In this document: positions 31,698 through 44,090 of the stretch, one piece after another | Layout: every line of letters starts with the position of its first letter | Position numbering within the stretch: the first letter of the stretch is position 1 | Assembly (NCBI RefSeq): GCF_018873765.1 | Contig: NC_057917.1 | Location: 56,540,464-56,604,463, forward strand | Length of the DNA stretch: 64,000 nucleotides | Origin: Telopea speciosissima | Taxonomy: Eukaryota; Streptophyta; Magnoliopsida; Proteales; Proteaceae | Reading direction: 5' to 3' | Notes under the pieces: model-generated | What the model saw: the letters and a program-made list of their open reading frames with translations, nothing else | Databases searched by the model: none | What the model was told of the DNA's origin: nothing | Translations under genes and position numbers: made by a program

Positions 31698-34600
31698 TTA
31701 CTTCTTTAAAATATCTGGAACTCTCTTCCTGGATCTAACAACAACCGGAGATGTAGATAAACCGTTTTGCTTATCTGAAATCAGTAAGTGATCACTTTGT
31801 CCACTGTTCTGTTTATCTTCTTCTTTGGATCTAGCAGGAGTTTGTGACCCAAAGATCTGCACTGTTAAGCTGCCACCTACAATGCAACATCATAAACACA
31901 GATTGTATATTTTTATTTGGATACAAATACGAAATATTTAAATTTAGTGAGTACAAGGGAGGAGGAGAAAAACCTGAATAGACTGAAGAGAATATGATAA
32001 TAACATCGCAGAAAGGAACTGAGAGCAGATATAGTTACAAATACCCACCCCAAACAAATTAGGAGAATAATGGAAGTTTCCATTTTTGTTCTCAAATGGA
32101 CGAAGCACATGATGCAGGGGTTGGGTAAACCAAAAGATTTGGGATAAGACAACACTTCAGTGGACCTCATAAAAGTGGAGTTTGACAAAACAACCCTTAA
32201 TTTTCACCAAATTAAAATAAGGAGTGATGACTTCTACTAGTTTTGAGCATCTAAGTGGTAAAATAGTTCCATAAACCAATTACACTTAACTCAATTTACA
32301 AAACTGATTAGTTCTTTTGGTTGCTCAAATATTATACGAGGAAAGTACAGTTTTTTCCCAGAGTATCCAAAAAGGTTTCATTATAACAGATTGGACAATG
32401 TCAAGGAAAGACTCCTCAGGATCCTTGCCTGCCTATCTTGACACCACGTCTTTACATATGGACATTAAGTAACTCTTTTGATACAAATGAGAAAGGTTCC
32501 TACTTTAAAACTCAATAGGAAAAGAAATCAGAAATGTAAGAGACATCAATTTACCGAGTATGAGAGCAGCTCCAATCCATCCTGCAATACCCCACCTTTC
32601 ACCAAGGAAAAACCATGCAAAACCAGCACCCCAAAGTGGTTCCAGACCATAAATAATAGCTGTTTCTGTTGCTGACACATCACGCATGGCAGCCATCTGA
32701 AACCAAATACAACTTTTCATTAACTAATGTGCAATCATTGTTGAAGACCTAAACTAAATGCAAGTAAGCTCTGGATAAACTCAACTCTCTTTCATTCTAT
32801 CATTCTACAAGTTTTGATGATTCAACAAAAACCTTTTGAAATTTCATGTTGGCTTATAACCTTAAGGATGAATATTTGAAATATATATCTCATTTTCATC
32901 ATAGTTGAATGTCCTTTCACTTTTACATACATAGATTCATCACCTACAATTTCCATTTTAAACCTTTAGAACCTCTTTCATTTTAGTATATAAAATCCTT
33001 TAATAAAATGCTCCAAAAAATCATAAGAATTTTGTAAATTCATGATATAGAAGATGGGGAAAATGCTCTCTTCCCTCACACACACACACACAAAGGATTA
33101 AGGCAAGTATCATACTTTAAATATACAGAGTACCATATACATACATTCATGCATGTATTTTAGCATAATCTTTACGAATAATGAATTTTCAAAAGGAAAA
33201 CGAACAAACAAACGTGGGCTCCATCGGGATTCATGATTCTGAGTTGGGTGAATGTTGAGTACATATGCTATGTATGTTATCATTGTTGTCAACACGGTCA
33301 ACACGGGTTGTTGGGTCAACACACTCACCTGAAAAGGGATGCCTAGGTAAAGGGTGGATTGCCAAGGTCAAAGCATGGTCTGTTGTGAAGAGGCCAAGTT
33401 TCAATTAAATGAAGAAGGGCGGCAACTGCCCTAATTCGATGTCGAATGAGCCTTGTTCAACATTGAATGAAGGGTACTCGACAGAGAGACCATGTTGGTC
33501 AACGTACCATCGACTTCAAGTGAAGTATGTTGAGTGTTGAAATGCATGACTAAGAAACTCGACACTCAATAGTTTATGTTCGAAACTTAAAAGAGGGTTG
33601 TCGACGGAGAGCTAGTTTGGTCGATGCACGGTTGACGTCAAGCTGGTTGCATCGAGTGTCAGAAGCAGCAACACATGACCAAACTTGGTTAAGTCATCCT
33701 TGGCTATTTAAGTAGAGTATTGGGTCATGCGAATTTAAGTGGAAGATACTGCACTCAAGAGAAAAAAGAGATGAGAGACTCCAAAGATGCCCCAGAAAAG
33801 TTCTTTGATCCCTCATTGTTAGTGCACAACAAGAAAAGGATTCTTCAATATCTTGAAAAACATCATCAAGGGTTTGTGAAGAAAGGAGAAGAGCTTGCCA
33901 ACAAACCTAGGGTTTGTGAGAAGAACACAAGGAGAGTTCGACTCGTTCAAGAATGGCGTTTGAAGCTCCAAAGGTGTTGAGATGAAGCATTTGAGTGGAA
34001 AAAAAGAAAGAGATACATCATTGATTGTAGGTAAACTCCTTGTTCACATTTACATATGTATTTGTGATTTGGACTGTAGGCAAGATGTTTGATAAAATGC
34101 CACATTCGGTATTATGGTCTTAAATTAGGCTTTTTCCGTATGCCACTTGGTTTGTATCTTTGTAGCTACCGAGTGGGTGTTTTGTAAAGGGCTTGTAGCT
34201 CCTTTGTGGTAACGTCACATAAAATTAGGGGTAGGTGCTACCTTGTAGTTGTAGCTATAAAAATCAGAGGTTGTAGCTCTTTTGTGGTGGGTGCTACATA
34301 AACTGGGGGTTGATGGTCTCTGCGGTGGGTGCCGCCAAACGTTGTATTGTGTATTATACTACAACTAAATTTGGGTTGTAGTCCAAGTAGTCATTTGCAC
34401 TATGGACATAGCCACACTGGCAAACCACATATATTGTCTTGTGTACACTTTCTATGGTTTTTGCTTTGTGGTAGTGTGGATGTGGTGAATGTGTGCAGGC
34501 ACGACGTGTGTGATCCCCCAATTGACAAGAAATGTTTTGTGTGACCAGTGTCATTGATTCACCCCCTTCTCAGTGAAAGAATAGAATGAGTCACCCTAGA

Positions 34601-37600
34601 CGGAATGAATTACTCTGTAGGTTAGTAGGGCGTCTAGGTTAGTGCGATTTGACTAGCTGAATTTCCTAGCAAACAATTTGCATTGAGTTTAACAATTGGT
34701 ATCAGAGCCTTGGAATCAATGTTATCTTAATCAGCTTAGGCAGATCCAAGTGAACTCAGATGGCTTCAAGAGAAGGATATATTCCTCCCTCAAGGCCCCG
34801 ATGTTTGGTGGGACAAACTATGCCTTTTGAAAGGTCAGAATGTAGAAATTCCTACATGCCTTAGGATTTGATGTGTGGGAGTCTGCTGTGAGTGGCTACA
34901 CGGAACCCTCTACCCCTCCCACTTATGTTGAAGAAAAGAAGAAATCTCTGAATAACTCAAGCGCCAAGAATGCCATTATGTGTGGGCTTGTGGACAGTGA
35001 GCTGGTTAGAGCCATGGGTTGTAGAACTGCCAAGTAAATGTAGGGAAGTTGTGCAGCATTATGAAGACAACACCAAGATCAAGGAAGCTAAGCTACAGAC
35101 ATATCATACACCGTTTGAAGGGTTGAAGATGAGTGAGGATGAAACATTAAAGGCTACATGGTGAGAGTAAATGCAGCAGTAAATGCAATCAGAGGACTTG
35201 GAGAAGAGATTAACGACTCAATAATGTGAAGGAGGTCCTAAGAACCCTATTTCCTGGGTTTGACACCAAGGTCTCAGCCATTGAAGTAGCCAAAGATCTG
35301 GATGTGTTTAGCATAGATGAGATACATGACTCCTTGACAACCTATGAGATGAGGATTTGTAAATCCAAACCCACAGACAGGAAGGCCACCTTCAAAGCAT
35401 AGAAGGGTCAGAGAGCAAGCCAAGAGTCAGAAGCAGAAAGTTCAGAGAATGAATGGGAAGCCAACTTTGTTAGAAGCCTGCAAAGAGGAAAAGGGAGGCT
35501 ACCACACAAGTGCTTCAACTATGGAAGAATTGGACACTTTGCCTCAAAATATCCAATTCAAGGGAAGAGCAGCAGTGATGAAGACTCTTGTGAAGAAAGC
35601 AACAGCAGAAGAAGATCAAAAAAGAAATGGGGAAAAATCAAACAAGAAAAGATTCATTACTGAGAAGTGTGCCAGCTCATCAGATGAGTGTTCCACCAAT
35701 GGCTCAGAAAATGATGGAAGTGAATCCTTGTTCATGGCCATTGCAGAGAAATGGCAAAAAGGGAGAGAAGATCTGAAGAGGAGAGACTGGCTCAGAAACA
35801 GAAAAAGAGGAAATTGAAGCAGAGGTTGACCTGGAAGGAGAATTGATTGCTGCCTTAAATGAATTTAGTACAGCGAGAAGAAGACATAAGAAGACCTCCA
35901 GAAATCTAAGGGATGTAGCAAAGCTTGCAATGAAGCTGAAGGGGTAAGTGAAAAAGTACAATCATATAATGTAAGCACTAGACGCCCAAATCATCTTGAA
36001 AGATGAGAACGGCGGCACACTTGAAAATGCCATCACAAATCTGAAACCCAAGTGACATACTTGAACCAAGAGGTGTTGATCGTCATGAGCTTGAAGAAAG
36101 GATAAGTAAGCTTGATGAGATTTTGAAGAGTCAGAAATCCACTCACATGAAGACTGGACTTGGCTTTGTGGAGGAAGCATCTTCAAGCAAGGCAATGAGT
36201 CTGTGAAGACAAGGAAGAAGGCCAAAAGCACAGATGAGAGTCCTGTGAGGGTAGAAGAAAGAGGCATCAGCAGAGACAGAGGAGAAGAGCAAGGAATGCA
36301 CAAGAAGCCAGAAAGGGTGACTGTGATGGCTCAAAGAAGACCAAGGGCAAGGTAAAGCTCAAAATCTGGAGAGGATCAAAGACAAGAGACCCCAAACAAG
36401 TCAAGTAAAAAAGGAATGGCAATGTATGGCAAGGAAAAAAGGTGAACCACGATAGCTACAGCAAGGTCACCTGTCAGAGGCCAAGTAGGTACATGGCTCC
36501 AACATCATGGCAAAGACCACAACCCAGGTTCAATTCCTATTTTTATGGATATTGCTTCACTTGAATAGGTATGGTCATAGAAGTGTAGAATACAATCACA
36601 ATATGGGGCCAAGGAGTTGTGGAATTAGAAATCTTATTCCACCTCCAATGGGGTATTCAATGGAATGCTATGCATGTCATAGGCATGGGCAAGTGCCTCC
36701 ATACAAATAGTGGCAAAGAATAAGATCTCAGCTGTTACTATACAGAACACAGCAGAGGCAAGCAAAAACCAAAAGAACTTCTGAGGGGCAACCGTAGCAA
36801 AAACCCAGACAGAAGCATCAAGCAGTAAGTAAGCCTGTATGAAGAGAGGACACAGCAAAGCAGACAGCATTTGTTTCTACTCAGTCATTATCCAAGGAGA
36901 CCAGAAATTGCCTTCAGAAGTTGTGTATGGGTACTTTTCCCAAGCATTGAAGTGCACAGTGGCCAATACTGATAGGGGGAGCATGTTGTCATTGTTGTAT
37001 GCTTTTGCTCCCATATAGACTCAGGAGGGACTATCATTCAAGGTTTTATCTCCTTGTTGGAAGGTAAAGAGTTTCTCATAAAGATCATACATACGGGAGA
37101 TATTCCTTTCTTGAGAGAAGCTTTCACGTAAATCATTCCAAACATCCTTAGCAAGGGTGTGAAACATCACATTGGAGGCAATAGCAGGTTCAACACTATT
37201 CCATAACCATATCTTGATAATAGAATTTTCACACATCCACTCATCATGAGCTGTGAGTGTAGTAGGATCCTTAGGATCACGATCAGAAGGATCATCTGTA
37301 ATGTATTTTAGTTTGCCCTTGGCATGTATGTAAGCTTGTACTGCCTGAGCCCATAATAAATAATTTGAAACTCCGGAGAGTTTAATAGTAGTTCTGTACT
37401 TGGACATTGTCCATTGGTGGTTTGGGATCGGCCATCAAACCAGTTTAGGTTAGTAGTAACAGCAATGTAGATCGGCTCTTAGATAGAACCAGACTAGGGG
37501 TGAAATAACCTACAAACAGAAGCAGTATGATCAGGAATAACAAAACTAGGTTCTGATAACCTAAATCAGTACCAGTGCAGTAGCAGCACTCTTGGCAAAA

Positions 37601-40600
37601 GCAAAATTAGGGTTCAAGGACCCAAATATGCAGAATCAGCACTCTCGGCAGAAGTAAAAATAGGGTTTATGAACCCAAATATGCAGAACTTAAGGCACTA
37701 ACAGTAGGGGATATTAATCCCAACTCAGATCAGCAGAATTAGATTGCCAAGTCGTATTCTTGGAGAAGAATAACAGACTTTAATAACTTACCAGGAAATT
37801 GGATCAATTGGAGAAGAGAAGAAACCCTGCGATGTTGCTGTAGAGTTAAAAAAAACTGATATCTCTTGGAATAAACTTCAATCTTCAATAAGAATCCATT
37901 GAATGGATAGGGAAAATAAGGAATCGCAGAAGTGGTCTTCAAAAGTTACCGCAGGCTGAGAAGGATCTTCTCCAATCGATCTTACATCTAGATATATAAG
38001 AGAACCCTAGTTTTCAATTGAAAACTCCATCTAGGGTTTAAACTGTATTAATATGCAGCATAGGGTGCTGCACCCTTTTAAGAGAAGCTGAGGGAAGAAA
38101 CCTTCAAACCAGAATCGCAGATGAACAACCAGTTTAAAGGTGGTGCTCTGATACCATGTAGCGAGTGCACCTGTTAGAGAACCAGAACCGATAGATGGGA
38201 GAGAAGAAGGTGAGGAGAAGAGAACTGTTGAATATGACAGCCTCCCTCACATTGTTTGTATTTATAATAATAGATTACAATAAGAGGGGGAATTCCTAAT
38301 CATGATAGGATTCCCAGTTACAATAGGAAAAGAAAAATAAAATAGAACTAGAACTAGAAATAACAATTCAAACTAGGATTAGGACATTAAGACACAGTCT
38401 CATACTCAAAATAGGAGAGTCACATGAGGAGGAGAGGAATCTCGAGAATCGGGATATCCTCTTCTCCCCTGGAATCGATATACTTCAACCAAGGTATTCT
38501 TAAGGAGAAGTACCTACCTCCTTCATACCGTCGGAGTCTCCATAATCAGCTAAACACTATCCGACAAAGTACATTGACAGTTGAAGAATATATAGATAAA
38601 TTCAATGGTTTGCTATCTCGTACTGGTGTTGATGAAGCAAATGAGCAACTCATATCCCGTTTCAAATTGGGATTGAGGGCTGATATTAGAGACAAATGGG
38701 TGTGGTCGAGATATACGATCTAAACAACTGTTTTGAGAAGGCTATGGATGCGGAAGATCTACTCAATGCAGCCCCATGGGAATTCAATACTCAGTCCGGA
38801 GATGTACTAAGCACTTTCACCCCTAACCGGCCTAACCAAGCTCCGCCAACTACGCAGGATAAGGGTAAGGCTCCTATGGTTAACGAGAGTGACACAAAGT
38901 GCTACCATTATCACAAGTACGGCCATTTTGCTAGGTCTTGCCCAAACGATCAACGAACCATGGCAGCCATAGAGGCCAATGCAGAGACAACTTACTTTGA
39001 GCCCCTTCCCTTTAGTGATGATCTTGAAGAGCTGCCAACTGAAGAGGAAGACACCATCGGTATTAATGTTCTACATATGGATCCTTCAATTACTGCCACA
39101 CAGGACGACAGCAAAGAGGAATCAGGTAGGTGCACTTGAAGAAAAGCAACATGTCGAAGCTACAAAAGACCATGAGAGTGCAGCCATTGTTCTTGACATT
39201 GATTATGTGACGGAGCACACCGAATATTTGATTCCCCCGAAGTTCTTTGAGGAGAGAGAATCATGCCTAGAAGATTACATCCCCACTTATCAGGATCTTC
39301 CAGAGTACTTGTTTGGCCAACGGTTCAATGTTCACCAAACTCAGATAGTTCCTCACCTACTTCAAACTCGAGGTCGAATATCTTTTAAGTGGGGGAGAGG
39401 TGATGTAGATCAACGCATGAAGAAAAGTGGAAAAAACACTGTTCACGTGGTATTGTTCACATGAACAGTGATATGGCCCCCCACCTAGACAGCTGGCTTA
39501 GAGGAGTTGATATTTATTTTTATTGTACTTTTATTTAATTACCTATTTATGTTTGAGTTGTACTCCTAATTGGGAATCCTAATTAGACTTTAGTTTCTAT
39601 TTTGTTCCAGCCATTAGGCTATATATCTGTAATCAGCTCTTAGGAGCAAGGGATATTTGAGTTAATATAATTAGAGTTGCTTTGCTTTGGCAAGTGATTG
39701 TCCTGTGAGAGGATTGGCTGTGAGAGCTAGGGCGAGAGGTCTAGGGTGAAAGACCCACTTCCTTATTTCCCCTTCCATCATTCTAATCGATCGCCCCTTC
39801 CATCCTTTATTATGTGAATTGAATCGAAAACAAGTTGCTGCATTACTGCTGGTTATTCTTCTTCATTAATCATCTACTATTGCTGCTATTGAAGATCTAC
39901 ACCAATTGCTGGAATTTAGAACAGGGACCAACCCCATCATCGATTTGAGAGAAAATTGGGGTTTCCCAAAACCCTAACAGTTGTTTGATCTATTTCTCTC
40001 TATTCTAATTGGTTTCTGCTATTGGGGAATTCAACTTCATTGTTCAAGAGATCATTCAATTTCAATTGCAGCTTCAACAGGGTATTAATTTGTGGAATAA
40101 ATTTCTTGTGGTTATCAATTTGAGATTTCACCATTCTCCTCCAACAAATTTGAGATCCTTTTGTTCTCTTTGGGATTCCATTGTTCTCTTTCTTGTTCTC
40201 CGAAGGTTTTCTATTTGATCCTGCCTGGGATTAGATCTATTCTGGTCCTAGTCTTACATTAGTTGTACACCTGATGATAACCTGTTTAGCAAGATCCTCT
40301 TCAGATTATATTACCCTCTTTATAGGTGTGATGAGAAACTCTATAAGAATCAAATCTCTCACTAGCCAGACTCTGAATATCTTCAATGAAGACCTTTATA
40401 CATCAAGGAGCTTCTGCTCACCTCAAATAGCGTTGATGACAATTCTCAAGCCACCTTCTCTTCAAATCCAGACTCATTTAAGCCCAGATATTTCAACATT
40501 CAAGAGCATCACAAGTGGCTCCACATTCTGCTATGTAATTGGAGGTAACACCAACAGAATCCACCTTGATGCAAGAAGGAGTTTCTGCTCACTTCAAATA

Positions 40601-43057
40601 CCATCTATGACAACCCTCAAGTCGCCTCTTAGTCCAATCATACCTCTATTAAGCTCAGACCTTTAAATATAATATGAACATCACAAGAAGCTCCGCATTC
40701 TGCTATATGAAATGGAACTAACACCAATCAAATACACTTTGAACATCATAGGGAAACCATTCACATGTCAAACAAGGGAACCTACAGACGCTGCAGGGTT
40801 GGAAATAAAGATGGATCGTAACTGAGTTCATGGCCATTTTATGGATATGAGTTGCCTTAAAGAATGGCCTCCACCGTATATTAGTTGAGTATCTTTTGAA
40901 TTACTTGCCACTAACCCACAAAGCTCCTGAAAACAATATCTATCGAGGCATCAAATATATATTTTGATTCTAAAGTTAAAATCTTTAAGCTATCTCACTT
41001 GATTAATTCATGAAAAGGCTAGTAACTCCTACAAATTTTTGTTTTACCCAAAGAGAGAGAGAGAGTCTGAAAATGTTTAAATGGTCTGGAGGTTGCTCTA
41101 TACAATCCCATCATAAAGTAGTGCAATAAGTAACAATTGTTTGGCAAAGAGTTCCTTATTTCTTTAGAAAAGAGGAAATATGAACTTTCAAATTAGCCAA
41201 AGTTTGCTTCAAGAGTAGAATATGGAACTGAGGTACATACCTCTACCCATAGGCATAACACAGTAGAAAATATGCCTGTATAGAATGCTGGTATCCATGG
41301 AAACGCAACCATCCAATTCCATACCAGGCTCCATGTCCAGGTTGTTGGGTTCCAATCTTGTGTGCCGCGAAACCAACGTCCCACGAAATACCATATTGTT
41401 GAAAATAAGGCAACAACGCAGACCTGAATCAAGCCATATATTTATCCAAACAATGTAGGAAGAGGAAACCTAAAAATCTGCATCCTCTGCACCTTTTACA
41501 AGTGAGTGAAGTAAAGTTGAATGAAATTGTCTACTGCCAGAAAACTAACCTCATATCCAAGAAGTGGTAAGAAGTTATCCTTTCCTGTACTTCTTGTTAT
41601 ATGTTCTGTTCTAAGCATGTGAACACCAAAAAATACCGCACTGAAGAAGTTCAAAAGATCTCCAACCTGAAAATGATAACATAAAATGAAGAATGTGTGA
41701 CAATGTCTAAAAATACATATAAATAAATTGGTTACCTTAACTTGGGGCATTCATATCCCTAATTTGACAAGTGCTTTTCTTATTGTTTCTTCCTATACCA
41801 CTCCAGTAGTAATACCACATGATTGCATGGACAAGTCACTGACACTGAGTCAAACAATACTTACACAGGGAGCAGAACCACTTGATTCCAGCATAGTGAT
41901 TCCCATGATAGACATGAGAGCCCCAAACCACGTACGAGCAGGCACTTTTGCTCCTAACAGGCCGTCCAGCAATGGTACAACAATTACCTGCGCAAGTAAG
42001 TAGAGATATTGTCTAATTGCATATTTAGTGTAGCTTTCATGGACGTTTCAATTATGATTAAATGAAGGATATATGTCTCAAAGTAGCTCAAGTCCTTACA
42101 GTGAACATACAAAGAAACGATGCACGGCCGGCTTCAGAAGTAAGCAACCCAAGGGCTTGCATGAGATAGCCCATACTGACCCAGAATCCCAATTCAATCC
42201 CGGCAGTTCTGGTTTGGACATCATCCCATGCCCGTAACACAAATGGTAAAAATGGGATTGCTGATAAAGCAAATCTTACTACAGTGAATAGGGATAGATC
42301 TGTGATTCCTTCGACCTCTTTCAGAACCGGGATATTGCTGGCTGAAAGATCGCAATAGAATTAATAAATTAGCCAAAATATGACATCTGATTCTCAATCT
42401 AACAGAACTGAAGTGGATTATGAATCTCGTTCTACAGATTAGGAACATTGATTTAATCGGAATGATCCAGCTAGTAACTAAAATACTATAACATTGAAAA
42501 TTTCGATGATTGCACGAACTACCAACAAAAACAACTTACTTTAATGCCATAAATAATGAAGAGAAGAAGAGAAAAGGGAAAAAAAACATACCGTACACAA
42601 TGGTGATAACATTGAGCAGGATAATGCTCCTGACCTTCTTGGAAGGGAATAAAATCCTGCGCCACAAAGGCCGACTTTCGAACGACTTCAAACTCTTTCT
42701 CGATTGCTGTGGACTCGACGGGCTATCCTCCTTCGCCTTCTCTTCAAATGTAATTGAGTTTAAACTTTTCAGCTTAACGGGGTAGTCTTCATCAGCTTGA
42801 AATAAAACTGTGACATCGGTCGATTTCCCAGTTTGGACTGATTTCTGTTTCTGGTAGTTTCGAATACTAGCAGGAGGAAGCTCAGGATTCGAATTCCCCA
42901 TTGAAGAGTTAACTAGAGAGTATTTGGCGAGATGGGTTCCTCTGATTCTTCTGCGGGAAGACAAAGAGAGGGTTGAAGAGGTCCAAGACGACAAAACTGT
43001 GAAAGCAGAGTCATTTGTCGTCTTCCATGAACATCCCAATGTCGATGGAGAAGCCAT
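31698..43057 (-). CDS. EamA-type (DMT superfamily) transporter, probably plastid envelope
   Basis: Seven exons on the minus strand: 43057-42592, 42341-42100, 41987-41865, 41666-41550, 41423-41241, 32696-32555, 31876-31698. They join in phase to 483 residues, all introns GT-AG. Residues 1-155 are a Ser/Thr/Arg-rich leader, transit-peptide-like, starting MASPSTLG. The rest is about ten hydrophobic segments in two EamA units: roughly 150-290 (SLFTVVRFALSAIPFLPFVL, MGYLMQALGLLTSEAGRASF) and 295-430 (LLNFFSAVFFGVHMLR, then ATETAIIYGLEPLWGAGFAW, FFLGERWGIAGWIGAALILG). The C-tail is hydrophilic. I chose the ATG at 43057 over the upstream in-frame ATG at 43096 because it fits a transit peptide; this is uncertain. 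Family members move small metabolites; the substrate here cannot be read. Intron 5 is 8.5 kb and packed with retroelements, yet both flanking exons are intact and in phase. Confidence 0.92.
33275..34694 (+). repeat. 5' LTR of element A (about 1.42 kb)
   Basis: The start TGTTATCATTGTTGT matches the 3' LTR start at 36984 at 14 of 15 positions. The end TTTAACA lies two bases before the PBS. It contains a repeated motif pair (GACGGAGAGCTAGTTTGGTC / GACAGAGAGACCATGTTGGTC) and a TATA-like CTATTTAAGTAG near 33704. Confidence 0.7.
34760..36720 (+). pseudogene. gag of element A with several zinc-knuckle relics
   Basis: Broken frames contain copia gag text (APMFGGTNYAFWKVRM, NNSSAKNAIMCGLVDSE, then RTLFPGFDTKVSAIE). 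A first knuckle follows (KCFNYGRIGHFASKYP, two Cys changed) near 35510-35560. Two more occur at about 36530-36710 (NRYGHRSVEYN and CYACHRHGQVPPYK). Multiple knuckles spread over a long gag are known in some plant gag-only elements. All frames are interrupted. Confidence 0.65.
37021..38424 (-). mobile_element. copia element B, 5' part only, minus strand
   Basis: Reading minus: a 268-bp LTR (38424-38157, TGTGACTCTCC to CGCTACA), PBS TGGTATCAGAGC (38156-38145), a 5' leader and a gag N-terminal ORF (37407-37021). The gag ORF starts MSKYRTTIKLSGVSNYLLWA and contains WLWNSVEPAIASNVMFH and VWNDLRESFSQERN, typical of the copia gag UBN2 region. It is open for 128 residues, then ends at the junction with element A. 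Everything after gag is lost. Confidence 0.82.
38696..39464 (+). pseudogene. gypsy-type gag C-terminus with zinc knuckle
   Basis: The open stretch 38696-39139 carries NNCFEKAMDAEDLLNA, a Pro/Thr linker, the knuckle relic and an acidic tail (DDLEELPTEEEDTIG). The tail continues in the next frame to 39464 (PPKFFEERES, PTYQDLPEYLFGQRF) and ends within the LTR start. The frame change lies near 39120. Confidence 0.65.
39401..39979 (+). repeat. 3' LTR of element C
   Basis: A 579-bp TG...CA unit right after the purine tract. It carries CTATATATCTGTAATC near 39620 as a possible TATA and ends AAAACCCTAACA. The partner LTR is not in the intron. Confidence 0.65.
40405..40740. repeat. diverged ~165-bp tandem duplication in transporter intron 5
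   Basis: Two copies sharing (G)GAG(C/T)TTCTGCTCAC(C/T)TCAAATA, CA(C/T)TCTGCTAT and ACACCAA(C/T)(A/C)(A/G)AAT words, at about 40418-40565 and 40580-40730. Non-coding. Confidence 0.65.
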
Positions 43058-43164
43058 AGTCGAGCTTTCTCGTTCCTTCCCCCGCTTTGATCCCACACAC
43101 TATCCGTCTAGAATTCAGGGAAGAAAAGGGAAATATGCAAAATATGGAAGGGACTATGGAGATT

Positions 43165-43187
43165 GGAGAGAGAGAGAGAGAGAGAGG
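43165..43187. repeat. (GA)n in 5' region of transporter gene
   Basis: A run of about 11 GA units, i.e. (TC)n on the gene's strand, some 110 bp upstream of the chosen ATG. Such tracts are common in plant 5' UTRs. Confidence 0.85.
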
Positions 43188-43759
43188 AGTTTGCCTGAAG
43201 GGCTCTGGTTTGATGTGTCAGCAACTGAACGTTCTGAAAAATTGAAAAATTGAAAATTTGATGTGGGGTTTGCGGTTGTGACCTGTGACAGAACAGGGGA
43301 GATAGCTACTGAAATCCATTATCGATTCTCCAAGTCCAGAGTCCAGACACATTTTATCTGGTAGGAAAGAAAACACACTACTCCAATCATCAACAAATCT
43401 TTCCCAAAAATGAATCATCGCCAAATGCCACGTGGCGGTGCTACAAGATGACAAATATGTAGGGTCATATGGCTGAAAATGATAAGAACAAGGGCATTAC
43501 CAAAAAAAACATAAGAACAAGGCAGAATCTCTTGTTTTTGTTTTTTGTTTTTTGTCACATCGTTTCATCCCATTTTTCTCACCAATTTCTTATATAAATT
43601 TAGAGAAGCAGTTTTCTGTCTGTCTATCTCTCTCGTCCTTAAAATAAGAGGGCAAAAGTGTCTTTTCAAATGGGGAGGAAAGAGAAATTATTGCTAATAA
43701 ACTTAGTTGGTTGGTTATTGATGATTTGGTGAAGTTGCTCAAGGTTTTGAGATAGAAAC

Positions 43760-44090
43760 ATTCTGCTATCAGCTTTCTCAAGCGTCATATCCATAAAGCT
43801 TTTGATTTCCTCAAATGGGAATATATCACTCAATTGCTATGCATAGTAGATTTCCCTTCAAACTTCATTAAATTGGATCCATGGTTGTATTCTAGTGCTT
43901 ATTTCTCGGTTTTTGTTAATGGTTCTCCTTAGGAGGTTTTTTTTTTTTTTTTTTTGGTAGATCCTTAGGGTTATTTTGAGTTTAAGGTAAGCATTCGTCA
44001 AGGCCATCCTATCTCCACACTATTGTTCTCCATTGCCATGGAAGGCCTATCCAAGTGCTTAGAGCTTAAAGTTATGCAAAATTTAATCCA
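43760..44090 (+). pseudogene. L1 LINE reverse transcriptase fragment
   Basis: Broken frames read HKAFDFLKWEYITQLL, FPSNFIKL, SAYFSVFVNGSP, then after a 22-base poly(T) run at about 43940, GYFEFKVSIRQGHPISTLLF, SIAMEGLSKCLELKV. This is the L1 RT palm region between the first Asp and the YxDD box, a different part from the fragment at 27740. The poly(T) is inside the coding block. Confidence 0.8.

Larger units (their letters stand above)
33275..37000 (+). mobile_element. copia-like LTR element A in transporter intron 5, gag-only
   Basis: A 5' LTR (33275-34694) is followed by a primer binding site matching initiator tRNA-Met (TGGTATCAGAGCC from 34697). Decayed gag follows (about 34760-36720), then a purine tract ATAGGGGGAGCA (36972-36983) and the first ~16 bases of a 3' LTR (TGTTGTCATTGTTGT from 36984). 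No RT, integrase or RNase H text is seen between gag and polypurine tract. The 3' LTR is cut off where element B starts. It lies in antisense orientation to the host gene. Confidence 0.75.
38425..39979 (+). mobile_element. gypsy-like element C, gag plus 3' LTR
   Basis: Begins abruptly beside the LTR of element B. Gag text spans 38500-39140 (HNQLNTIRQSTLTVEEYIDK, FNGLLSRTGVDEANEQLISR, then a knuckle CYHYHKYGHFARSCP with one Cys changed to His). A tail follows (to about 39380), then the purine tract AAGTGGGGGAGAGG and an LTR at 39401-39979 (TGATGTAG ... CCTAACA). No pol domain is visible between gag and LTR. Confidence 0.7.

Noticed and set aside
35449-36334. Lysine/glutamate-rich and serine-rich ORFs in intron 5
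   Set aside because: They are decayed gag linker text of element A and its reverse-strand shadow, not separate genes.
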